This document shows positions 1 to 5,216 of a stretch of 8,830 bases of DNA, piece by piece. Position 1 is the first letter of the stretch, and every line of letters begins with the position of its first letter. Both the position numbers and the translations under genes were made by a program. This DNA comes from Streptomyces rubellomurinus (GTDB taxonomy: Bacteria; Actinomycetota; Actinomycetes; Streptomycetales; Streptomycetaceae), in the NCBI RefSeq assembly GCF_000961885.1, contig NZ_JZKH01000158.1:1-8830 (forward strand), given 5' to 3'. Below the pieces are notes generated by a model, which had not been told where the DNA came from, did not search any database, and worked only from the letters and a program-made list of their open reading frames with translations.

Positions 1-473
1 GTGGGGGGTGGCGTGGAGGCGGGGGGTGGCGCGTCCGGGACGGCCCCCGGGACGGCGTCCGGGACGGGCGGCCGCCCGAGGGCGTCCGCCACCGCCGCGC
101 CGACCAGGGCCGCCAGCGGCTCCTCGCCGCCGAAGTAGCGGCCCGGGCCCTTCACCGGGATCGCGCACAGGCCCGGACGGACCACCTCCACCCGGGGCGT
201 GAACGCCTCCACCGCCGCGACCACCGGCTCGAAGCGGCGGGTCTCCGCCTCCGGGCCGCGGTCGCGCAGCTCCAGCGCCGGGCAGAGCCGCTGGGCCAGC
301 TTGAGCCGCTGCCCCTGCCGCACCCCGGCCGCCCGGGCACCCGCCGAGCAGGCCAGGACCCGCCCGCCCTCGGTCACCGCCACCGGGGTCTCGGGGTCAC
401 CGTCGGCGACGGCCACCACCGGCCAGTCCGGGCACCAGACCGCCAGCACCCGGGGGGTACGGTCGTCCGCCAT
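1..473 (-). CDS. imuB: ImuB-like Y-family polymerase homologue (N-terminal part, truncated by window edge)
   Basis: This is the first 157 codons of a Y-family DNA polymerase homologue, running off the left edge. ImuB is the non-catalytic adaptor of the ImuA'-ImuB-DnaE2 translesion mutasome: it binds the beta clamp and recruits DnaE2 to damaged DNA. The N-terminus (VLAVWCPDWPVVAV, residues 9-22) and the block CAIPVKGPGRYFGGEE (103-118) are typical of actinobacterial ImuB. Where active Y-family polymerases carry their metal-binding Asp and the Asp-Glu pair, this protein has Trp/Cys and a VKGPGRY stretch, so it should be catalytically dead. The ATG at 471-473 follows the upstream gene's stop after one base (TGAGATG), which points to translational coupling. 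From residue 133 the sequence becomes a Pro/Ala/Asp-rich low-complexity run that interrupts the fold. The family call is firm; the rest of the gene is not visible. Confidence 0.85.
   Translation of the reverse strand, partial: MADDRTPRVLAVWCPDWPVVAVADGDPETPVAVTEGGRVLACSAGARAAGVRQGQRLKLAQRLCPALELRDRGPEAETRRFEPVVAAVEAFTPRVEVVRPGLCAIPVKGPGRYFGGEEPLAALVGAAVADALGRPPVPDAVPGAVPDAPPPASTPPP
35..67 (-). repeat. In-frame 12-bp repeats in imuB
   Basis: CCGGGACGG occurs at 35-43, 47-55 and 59-67, exactly 12 bp apart. Read on the minus strand this gives a four-residue repeat, VPDA-VPGA-VPDA (residues 137-148), followed by a Pro/Ser/Thr-rich stretch up to the window edge. It lies just after the conserved ImuB block ending at residue 132, so it is probably a disordered loop insertion. 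Confidence 0.7.
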
Positions 474-474
474 C

Positions 475-1212
475 TCACACCACCGCCGCGATCGGCCCGG
501 TCGCGATCGGCTCCGCCGCGTGCTGGGCGTGCTCCCGCACCGGCCGCACCGCGCCGTGCTCGTCCGGCAGCCAGAGCCGGGCCGTCCGTCCGCGCACCGC
601 CGAGCCGCGCCCCTCGGCCACCACCTCCACCTGCCGTCCGGCGAGCTGACCGTGGCCGTCCCCCAGCCCGAACCAGCGTCCGGACCGCACCCCCAGCCGC
701 AGCGCCGCCCCCGGCCACGGACCGGCCACCAGCAGCACGCAGCCGCTGCGCCGCAGCACCGCCGCCAGCCGGGCGGCCAGCTTCGGCGGCACCGGCCCGT
801 CCGGGCGCAGCATGACCAGTTCCACCGCGCCGGCCAGCACCGACACCACCTCGGGCCAGTGCGGGCCCGGGTCGTCCGCCAGCAGCAGGCGCCGCAGGTC
901 CAGCCCGTACCCCTCGGCGGCGGCCAGCCCGAGGTCCGGCAGCCCGACCGCCGCCGCCCAGCCGCCCTCGGTCTCCCGCACTCCGGCGGCCAGCGCCAGC
1001 AGCAGCCCGGTGTCCCCGCCCGCCACCGACACCGCCGCCCCACGCCGCAGCCCGCCGTCCGGCAGCACCCCGCGCAGCGCGGGCACCACCGGCACCAGGC
1101 CGCCGGGCGCGGCGGCGGACGGCCCGGCCCCCGGCGGGGCAGCCGGGGACGCCACCGGTCGGAGCCGGGGGCGCTCGACGGTGGATTCGAAAATAGATTC
1201 GAAAGCGGACAC
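475..1212 (-). CDS. imuA': ImuA'-like RecA-fold accessory protein of the SOS mutasome
   Basis: With the chosen start this is a 245-aa protein directly upstream of imuB, ending 1 nt before it. In actinobacteria this slot is held by ImuA', a RecA/SulA-like accessory needed for DnaE2-dependent mutagenesis. The RecA-like core begins near VPALRGVLPDGGLRRG (residues 43-58). The place where RecA has its P-loop reads VAGGDTG (63-69) with no GKT/GKS, so ATP binding is doubtful. Several starts are in frame: GTG 1275 (a GGAGA with no spacing), ATG 1230, GTG 1212 and GTG 1155. I chose GTG 1212 because a -35/-10-like pair (TTGAAT, 18 nt, GATCCT) ends six bases before it, and because codons upstream of about 1185 are poor in G/C at third positions and sit inside LexA-box sequence. 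GTG 1155 remains possible. Family assignment rests mainly on context and the RecA-like block. Confidence 0.75.
   Translation of the reverse strand: MSAFESIFESTVERPRLRPVASPAAPPGAGPSAAAPGGLVPVVPALRGVLPDGGLRRGAAVSVAGGDTGLLLALAAGVRETEGGWAAAVGLPDLGLAAAEGYGLDLRRLLLADDPGPHWPEVVSVLAGAVELVMLRPDGPVPPKLAARLAAVLRRSGCVLLVAGPWPGAALRLGVRSGRWFGLGDGHGQLAGRQVEVVAEGRGSAVRGRTARLWLPDEHGAVRPVREHAQHAAEPIATGPIAAVV
1187..1202. promoter_or_regulatory. Candidate LexA (SOS) box 2
   Basis: TCGAAA-ATAG-ATTCGA is a 16-bp dyad differing from the actinobacterial LexA consensus TCGAAC-N4-GTTCGA by one symmetrical change in each arm. It lies 36 bp from the better box, just downstream of the predicted start, in DNA far richer in A/T than its surroundings. 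It may be a second, weaker LexA site allowing cooperative repression. Confidence 0.5.
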
Positions 1213-1218
1213 ACCCCC

Positions 1219-1248
1219 AGGATCGAACATCCGTTCGTAAAGATTCAA
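1219..1248 (-). promoter_or_regulatory. Predicted leaderless promoter of imuA'-imuB
   Basis: On the minus strand TTGAAT (1248-1243) is followed after 18 nt by GATCCT (1224-1219), and six bases later by GTG 1212. That spacing puts +1 at the start codon. The -10 is imperfect (G in place of the first T of TAnnnT). LexA box 1 lies between and over the two elements. Confidence 0.4.
1223..1238. promoter_or_regulatory. LexA (SOS) box 1 of the imuA'-imuB operon
   Basis: TCGAAC-ATCC-GTTCGT matches the actinobacterial/mycobacterial LexA consensus TCGAAC-N4-GTTCGA at 11 of 12 specified bases. It overlaps the predicted -10 and spacer of the imuA' promoter, so bound LexA would block RNA polymerase until RecA triggers LexA self-cleavage after DNA damage. 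It also covers the ATG at 1228-1230, which argues against that codon as the usual start. Confidence 0.8.
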
Positions 1249-1371
1249 GTCCGACCCGTCGCCCCGGCCCGTCACTCTCCGTACGTCCGGCCTCGGCGGA
1301 CGCCATCAGCGGCGATGCGTCGGCACCGCCGGCACGGTCGGCGCGGCGGCCCGATCGCGGTGACCGAGCGT

Positions 1372-1389
1372 GGCCCGCACGGGCGGGCC
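1372..1389 (-). terminator. Candidate hairpin terminator downstream of the hydrolase gene
   Basis: GGCCCGC-ACGG-GCGGGCC forms a perfect 7-bp all-G/C stem with a 4-nt loop about 70 nt beyond the hydrolase stop codon. No U-tract follows, as is common in streptomycetes. It would also separate the hydrolase transcript from the SOS operon promoter. Confidence 0.45.
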
Positions 1390-1456
1390 GTTCGGGCGTT
1401 CGGACGTACGGGGGGAGGGGGCGACCGGGTGGCGGCGGGGCTGGCTCCGGCGGGGC

Positions 1457-2329
1457 TCAGGCCGCGAACTCGGCGATCAGCCGCCAGACTTCGGCGGGCT
1501 GCTCCTCCTGGGCGAAGTGCCCGGCATCGGCCACCACCGCCGTGGTCAGCCGCCGCACCCCCGCCTCGCGGAAGCCCTGCGCGTACGCCCGCAGGTCGCC
1601 GCCCTCGCGGTCGCCCCGCACGTACAGCAGCGGGGTCTCGACGGGCCCGGCCTCGGCGGACGCGGCGTTGTCCCGGGCGTCCTGCGCGAAGGCCCGGTAG
1701 AGGTCGAACCCGGCGGTGAGCGCCGCCGGGCTGCCGTAGGCGGCGGCGTGGGCGGCGCGCGACTCGGCGGTGATCCGCCGGGGGTCGGCGGACAGCACGT
1801 CGTAGAAGTAGTCGAAGTACACGGCCTGGCGCCCCTGGACCAGGGTCTCCGGCAGGTCGGGGACGGCGTGCAGGCCGAAGTGCCAGATGTAGGGGTTGCG
1901 CAGCACGTCCTCCCACGGCGGGACGCCGGGAATGACGGTGTTCATGATGACGACGCGGCCGACGCGCTCCCGGTCCCCGGCCTCCCGGTAGCGGCGGAGG
2001 TAGGCGTAGGCCGCCATTCCGCCGGCGTCATGGCCGATCAACGCGGCGTCAGCGAGGCCGAGTTCGCGCACCAGGGCGTGCACCGCCGCCGCCAGCGCGC
2101 GCTTCGAGCCGCCGTCGACCGCGCCGACCGACCCGCCGATGCCGGGCAGGTCGACGGCGATGGTCCGAACGCCGTCCGGCGCGGCCGCCATCACGCCCAG
2201 CCAGGTCCGCCAGGACTCCGGCCAGCCGTGCAGGAAGAGGTACGGGCGGCCCGCGGGGTCGCCGGACTCCACGACGTGGAGCGTGCGGCCGTCGACGGGC
2301 AGGTGCGAGTGGCGCAGGTCGGTGGACAT
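1457..2329 (-). CDS. Alpha/beta-hydrolase, epoxide-hydrolase-like
   Basis: The 290-aa product is a full-length single-domain alpha/beta-hydrolase with an Asp nucleophile, the type found in epoxide hydrolases and haloalkane dehalogenases. The oxyanion motif HGWPESW is at residues 34-40 and the nucleophile elbow GHDAGG at 99-104 (Asp101). The acid is probably Asp240 (YVRGDREGG) and the catalytic His is His271 (DAGHF). The lid region at 139-180 carries several tyrosines (YFDYFYD, 171-177), as expected for epoxide-ring activation. There is no signal peptide, so it should be cytosolic. No Shine-Dalgarno precedes ATG 2329; a -10-like TAGACA ends six bases upstream, so the mRNA is probably leaderless. 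It diverges from a marR gene across 54 bp that contain twin palindromes, so it is probably the regulator's target. The exact substrate cannot be told; haloalkane dehalogenase is the main alternative. Confidence 0.85.
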   Translation of the reverse strand: MSTDLRHSHLPVDGRTLHVVESGDPAGRPYLFLHGWPESWRTWLGVMAAAPDGVRTIAVDLPGIGGSVGAVDGGSKRALAAAVHALVRELGLADAALIGHDAGGMAAYAYLRRYREAGDRERVGRVVIMNTVIPGVPPWEDVLRNPYIWHFGLHAVPDLPETLVQGRQAVYFDYFYDVLSADPRRITAESRAAHAAAYGSPAALTAGFDLYRAFAQDARDNAASAEAGPVETPLLYVRGDREGGDLRAYAQGFREAGVRRLTTAVVADAGHFAQEEQPAEVWRLIAEFAA

Positions 2330-2339
2330 GAATCATGTC
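2325..2339. promoter_or_regulatory. Operator 1 (GACATG-N3-CATGTC), probable MarR site
   Basis: This is a perfect 15-bp inverted repeat, GACATG-AAT-CATGTC. It covers the hydrolase start codon (2327-2329), the predicted +1 and part of the -10, where a bound repressor would block initiation. The same half-sites recur 23 bp to the right. Confidence 0.75.
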
Positions 2340-2364
2340 TATCAAACGACATGTGGCATGTCTA
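2336..2364 (-). promoter_or_regulatory. Predicted leaderless promoter of the hydrolase gene
   Basis: On the minus strand TAGACA (2364-2359, five of six bases of TTGACA) is separated by 17 nt from a second TAGACA (2341-2336) acting as the -10. ATG follows six bases later. The -10 lacks the final T of TAnnnT. Both operators overlap it. Confidence 0.5.
2348..2362. promoter_or_regulatory. Operator 2 (GACATG-N3-CATGTC), probable MarR site
   Basis: This second perfect 15-bp inverted repeat, GACATG-TGG-CATGTC, has the same arms as operator 1, and CATGTCTAT follows in both copies. It lies between the two predicted -10 elements, overlapping the -35 zones of both divergent genes, so it could couple autorepression of marR with repression of the hydrolase. 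Confidence 0.75.
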
Positions 2365-2371
2365 TGGGGAG

Positions 2372-2377
2372 TAGGCT
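2372..2377 (+). promoter_or_regulatory. Predicted -10 of a leaderless marR promoter
   Basis: TAGGCT fits the actinobacterial -10 pattern TAnnnT and ends six bases before the ATG at 2384, placing +1 on the start codon. No good -35 is visible; its expected place overlaps operator 2. A GGGGAG at 2366-2371 lies 12 nt from the ATG, rather far for a ribosome binding site. Confidence 0.5.
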
Positions 2378-2383
2378 GATCGC

Positions 2384-2899
2384 ATGAGCGAGAACATCGA
2401 GAACGGCGCGGGTACCGGGGACCGGCCCGAGCAGCCCGACCGGCCCGACCGGCCCGCCCGGCCTGCCTTCGAACGCGGCACCGGCTTCCTGCTGGCGCGC
2501 CTCGGCTCGCTCACCACCCGCTCCTGGACGGCCTTCCTCGGCGAACACCGGCTGACCCAGAGCCAGTACGCCGCCCTGGTCGCACTCCAGCAGCACGGGC
2601 CGGCGGGCCAGCGGCGACTGGCCGAGCTCGTCGCCGTGGACGCCCGCAACCTGGTCCCCGTCCTCGACCAGCTCGCGGCCCGGCACCTCGTCGAGCGCCG
2701 CCCGCACGAGACCGACCGGCGCCGGCGCGTCGTCACCCTCACGGAGGAGGGACGTGCGCTCGTCGCCGCCGTCGCCGCCACGGCCGGAGCCGAACAGGAC
2801 CGGTTCCTGTCCGCCCTGGACGCCCCGGACCGCGAGCACCTCAACCGGCTGCTCCGCCGGCTGTACGAGGCGCACGTCGACCAGGGCGGGTCGGCGTGA
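2384..2899 (+). CDS. MarR-family transcriptional regulator
   Basis: The 171-aa product is a winged-helix repressor of the MarR family, dimeric DNA-binding proteins that usually release DNA on binding small aromatic or reactive ligands. Helices around TQSQYAALVALQQHGP (58-73) and the recognition helix (about 86-101, DARNLVPVLDQLAARH) lead into the wing ERRPHETDRRRRVVTLTEEG (104-123) with the family's DRR signature. Residues 108-120 are especially rich in Arg. The first 28 residues are a charged Pro-rich tail with PDR-PDR-PAR repeats, longer than in most family members. It diverges from the epoxide-hydrolase gene, and twin palindromes in the gap make autoregulation and control of the hydrolase likely. 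Ligand unknown. Confidence 0.9.
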   Translation: MSENIENGAGTGDRPEQPDRPDRPARPAFERGTGFLLARLGSLTTRSWTAFLGEHRLTQSQYAALVALQQHGPAGQRRLAELVAVDARNLVPVLDQLAARHLVERRPHETDRRRRVVTLTEEGRALVAAVAATAGAEQDRFLSALDAPDREHLNRLLRRLYEAHVDQGGSA

Positions 2900-2939
2900 G
2901 TGCCGCAGGAAATGCAGTGGACGCCGATCATGCGATCAA

Positions 2940-2945
2940 CAGACT
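2940..2945 (+). promoter_or_regulatory. Possible -10 of a leaderless dinB-like promoter
   Basis: CAGACT ends six bases before ATG 2952, the same geometry seen at marR and the response regulator. A TGGACG at 2918-2923 could serve as -35 with a 16-nt gap. The start has only a GGGG one base upstream, too close for a normal ribosome site. The first base differs from TAnnnT, so this is weak. Confidence 0.3.
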
Positions 2946-2951
2946 TGGGGC

Positions 2952-3569
2952 ATGACCATCACGGACGGCAAGACCGACCTCCGGATCTACCTCCAGGACG
3001 CCCGCGACGTCCTGCTGTGGAAGCTCGACGGACTCTCCGAGTACGACCTCCGGCGCCCGCTCACCCCCACCGGCACCAACCTGCTGGGGCTGGTCAAGCA
3101 CGTCACCGGCGCCGAACGGCTCTACCTGGGCGACACCTTCGGCCGCCCGTTTCCCGAGCCGACGCCGCTGTGGTACCTCGGCGAGACCGAGCCGAACGCC
3201 GACCTGTGGGCGCGGGCCGACGAGAGCACCGAGGAGATCGTCGGCCGCTACCGGCGGATCTGGGCGCACTCGGACGCCACCATCGACGCCCTGCCGCTGG
3301 ACGCGGTCGGCGAGTTGCCGTTCGGCACCCGGCCCCGGCAGACCCTGCACCGGGTGCTCGTCCACCTGATCGCCGAGACCCACCGCCACGCGGGCCACGC
3401 CGACCTCGTGCGCGAACTCGTCGACGGCGCCGCCGGTCAGCGCCCGGACGGCCTCAACACCGCCCCCGGCGACACCGCCTGGTGGCAGGCCCACCATGCC
3501 CGCGTCGAACAGGCCGCCCGCGAGGCCGCTCGCGAGGCCGACGCGATCGCCGGGGAGGCGCGAGCGTGA
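2952..3569 (+). CDS. DinB/DUF664 family protein (possible thiol-transferase fold)
   Basis: The 205-aa product fits the DinB/DUF664 superfamily of four-helix-bundle metalloproteins. In actinobacteria some members are mycothiol-dependent transferases or isomerases, but many have no known activity. Diagnostic stretches are NLLGLVKHVTGAERLYLG (43-60, His50) and HLIAETHRHAGHADLVREL (138-156, with His138, 146 and 149), which would supply metal ligands. DUF664 proteins usually carry this late His-rich helix. ATG 2952 was chosen because the protein aligns with family N-termini (short helix, WKLDGLS) and because longer reading overlaps marR. It lies 52 nt after marR and its stop overlaps the next start by 4 nt. 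A detoxification role beside the hydrolase is an inference. Confidence 0.85.
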   Translation: MTITDGKTDLRIYLQDARDVLLWKLDGLSEYDLRRPLTPTGTNLLGLVKHVTGAERLYLGDTFGRPFPEPTPLWYLGETEPNADLWARADESTEEIVGRYRRIWAHSDATIDALPLDAVGELPFGTRPRQTLHRVLVHLIAETHRHAGHADLVRELVDGAAGQRPDGLNTAPGDTAWWQAHHARVEQAAREAAREADAIAGEARA

Positions 3570-4066
3570 AGTACGTCGAACTCGACGCCCGGATCGGCGA
3601 GTTGACCGGCGTCCTCTCCGCCCGGCGCTACCTCGGGGCGCTGCCCCGACTGGCCGCCGAGCTGCCGCCGGGCGCGGCCGCGTTCGCCACCGACCCCGGG
3701 CACTACGACTTCACCGGGCAGCGCTGCGTGAAGGACCTCACGCTCAGCCGGTTCGACCTCGGCCACGGCGACACCGGCACCGGCACCGGCACCGGCACCC
3801 TGGAGCTGGGGTTCCGCCACAACTGCTGGAAGCACGAGGAGGATCTGGTCATCCGCTACCGGGCGGTGACCGACATCCGGCTCGACGGCCTCGGGGAGCC
3901 CTCGTCCTGGGAAGACCTGGGGCCGCTCGTCCTGGACGAGATCCTCCCCCACGGCCAGGGCTGCACCCATGAACTGGCCTTCCGACCAGGGCGGTTGACG
4001 GTCACGGCCGCCGACCTCACGGCCGAGTGGATCGCGTCGGACTGCCCCGACGCCCGGCGGGGCTGA
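3566..4066 (+). CDS. Uncharacterised protein, coupled to the dinB-like gene
   Basis: I do not recognise this 166-aa protein with certainty. It starts at GTG inside the previous gene's stop (GTGA, 3566-3569), with GGGGAGG ending seven bases before it, so it is surely translated and coupled. A helical N-terminus (residues 5-33) is followed by a probably beta-rich body. Notable stretches are CWKHEEDLVIRY (87-98) and GCTHELAF (132-139), which look like conserved core strands. Residues 70-78 form a Thr-Gly repeat from a hexanucleotide tract. There is no signal peptide or membrane segment, so it should be cytosolic. The size and composition would suit a small immunity or regulatory protein like others in this block, but this is a guess. 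Confidence 0.75.
   Translation: MKYVELDARIGELTGVLSARRYLGALPRLAAELPPGAAAFATDPGHYDFTGQRCVKDLTLSRFDLGHGDTGTGTGTGTLELGFRHNCWKHEEDLVIRYRAVTDIRLDGLGEPSSWEDLGPLVLDEILPHGQGCTHELAFRPGRLTVTAADLTAEWIASDCPDARRG
3773..3799 (+). repeat. ACCGGC hexanucleotide microsatellite inside the 166-aa gene
   Basis: Four and a half perfect copies of ACCGGC encode alternating Thr-Gly (residues 70-78). Every unit keeps frame, so copy number changes would lengthen or shorten a loop without killing the gene. Confidence 0.85.
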
Positions 4067-4079
4067 GGGGCCGGCGGGC

Positions 4080-5054
4080 GTGTCGGAGGCGATGAGGACG
4101 GACCAGGGCGTGCGGATGGCCGCGCGGTGCGTGGGGTGCGGAGGCGAGGCCGTCCGGAGTGTCGGCCAATTCCTCTATCGAGGACGGGAGTTGCGGTGGG
4201 ACGCCGAGCAGTCCTGCCCCGGCTGCGACACCTCGCTGTGCGAGCACTTCGGGCCGGGGCCGACGCCGCGGGACGTCCGGGAGGCGCTGCTGACCGTGCA
4301 CGGCCCGGCCCGGCTGCGACTCACCGGGCTGCTCACCGACCCGGTCGCCGCGCTTCGACTGCTCCGCGAGGGGACCGGTGCGCCGTTGCGGCAGGTACGT
4401 GAACTCCTCGACGAGTTGCGGGACTTCGCCCTGAGCGGGACGGCCGTGGAGATGGCCTGGTGGCGGGTGCGACTGGGCGAGCGGGGCATCGCGACGGAGG
4501 TCACGGACGGATTCGGCCGGGCGTACCGGTACGTGGGCCCGCCGGAGTTGAGCGCCCTCGTCGACTCCGGCGACTCCGGCGGTCCCGGTGGCCCTGGGAG
4601 CCCGGTCGGCCGGCGCGTGCGGACGGCCGCCGAGTTCGCCGCCTGGGCGGAGGCCGAGGAGCACGCGGAGCCGTCGACCTTCGTGGTCGATCTGGCCGGC
4701 GCGCTGCGCCTCGCCCCGCGCCGGAGCGAGCACGTGGTGTGCGCGGGCGGGGAGTTGGTGCTGAGCGCCGGGGAGATCGGGTTCCGACGCTCGGCCGGCG
4801 GCGGCTGGGAGGTCCGGACGGTCAGCAACCAGTCCACCGGTTACTGCCCGGACCTCACCTCCTGGCCCGCCGTCGCCGCCGCCCTCGACCGCCTCGGGCT
4901 ACCGCACCCCGGCGGCTTCACCGAGGAGCTGGTGTTCCGCCGCTGCCCGGCGTGCGCGCAGTGCGGCATCGTCCGCGAGGGCCACCACGTGTGCGTGTTC
5001 TGCGACGCCGACCTGCCCGCGCGGTGGAACGTCGACGTGCCGGCGACGGCGTAG
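4080..5054 (+). CDS. Uncharacterised protein with N- and C-terminal CxxC (zinc-ribbon-like) motifs
   Basis: This 324-aa cytosolic protein has no function I can name. The N-terminus holds paired CxxC motifs (Cys17/20 and Cys46/49, plus Cys54), followed by a helical part (about 60-150), a Gly/Ser/Pro linker (SGDSGGPGGPG, near 163-173), and a C-terminal domain. The latter contains WEVRTVSNQSTGYCPDLTSW and ends with another pair of CxxC motifs (Cys289/292 and Cys305/308) just before a final ARWN. The SNQSTGYCP...CPxC...CxxC domain resembles a family of bacterial hypothetical proteins, so that half is probably a conserved zinc-binding module. GTG 4080 was chosen because GAGGGG (4065-4070) lies nine bases upstream; ATG 4092 and ATG 4116 (AGGG seven bases upstream) are alternatives. 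It follows the previous stop by 13 nt, so it is probably in the same transcript. Confidence 0.8.
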   Translation: MSEAMRTDQGVRMAARCVGCGGEAVRSVGQFLYRGRELRWDAEQSCPGCDTSLCEHFGPGPTPRDVREALLTVHGPARLRLTGLLTDPVAALRLLREGTGAPLRQVRELLDELRDFALSGTAVEMAWWRVRLGERGIATEVTDGFGRAYRYVGPPELSALVDSGDSGGPGGPGSPVGRRVRTAAEFAAWAEAEEHAEPSTFVVDLAGALRLAPRRSEHVVCAGGELVLSAGEIGFRRSAGGGWEVRTVSNQSTGYCPDLTSWPAVAAALDRLGLPHPGGFTEELVFRRCPACAQCGIVREGHHVCVFCDADLPARWNVDVPATA

Positions 5055-5070
5055 CGGGCGGAGCGCAGCG

Positions 5071-5148
5071 GGACGACGCAGCGGGACGGGGCAGCAGGCA
5101 GGGCGAGGGGGACGACGCAGCGGGACGGCGCGGCAGGCGGGGCGCTCG
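5071..5148. repeat. Two imperfect 39-bp tandem repeats downstream of the CxxC gene
   Basis: The 19-mer GGACGACGCAGCGGGACGG is perfect at 5071-5089 and 5110-5128, and the following about 20 bp are similar (GGCAGCAGGC against CGCGGCAGGC). No start codon with ribosome site or convincing reading frame covers it. A GGCGG...CCGCC stem (5136-5153) at its right end might help termination. Confidence 0.65.
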
Positions 5149-5173
5149 CCGCCGTGGTGTCGGGCGGGGCCGC

Positions 5174-5179
5174 TAGGGT
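5174..5179 (+). promoter_or_regulatory. Predicted -10 of the SUKH-4-like gene
   Basis: TAGGGT fits TAnnnT and would start transcription near 5186, giving a 31-nt leader that carries the AGAGG ribosome site (5205-5209). No good -35 is visible. The preceding gene ends 120 bp upstream, so an independent promoter is reasonable. Confidence 0.4.
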
Positions 5180-5216
5180 CAGGTGGTCAGGGGAACGAAC
5201 TGCGAGAGGTGGGCAC

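Noticed and set aside
374..1306. Alternative minus-strand frame of 310 codons over imuA'
   Set aside because: Its Gly/Arg/Ala-rich translation has no conserved motif, while the neighbouring frame shows the RecA-like block and couples to imuB.
199..1719. Long plus-strand open frame of 506 codons
   Set aside because: It lies opposite imuB, imuA' and the hydrolase gene, is rich in Arg/Pro/His/Gln as expected of an antisense frame in GC-rich DNA, and shows no known motif.
2900..3565. In-frame upstream extension of the 166-aa gene from GTG 2900
   Set aside because: This part overlaps the whole DinB-like gene in another frame and is an Arg/Pro shadow; the GTG at 3566 has a good ribosome site.
5055..5216. 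Possible small peptide gene in the repeat-bearing gap
   Set aside because: No start codon with a ribosome site opens a plausible frame; the repeats explain the open stretches.
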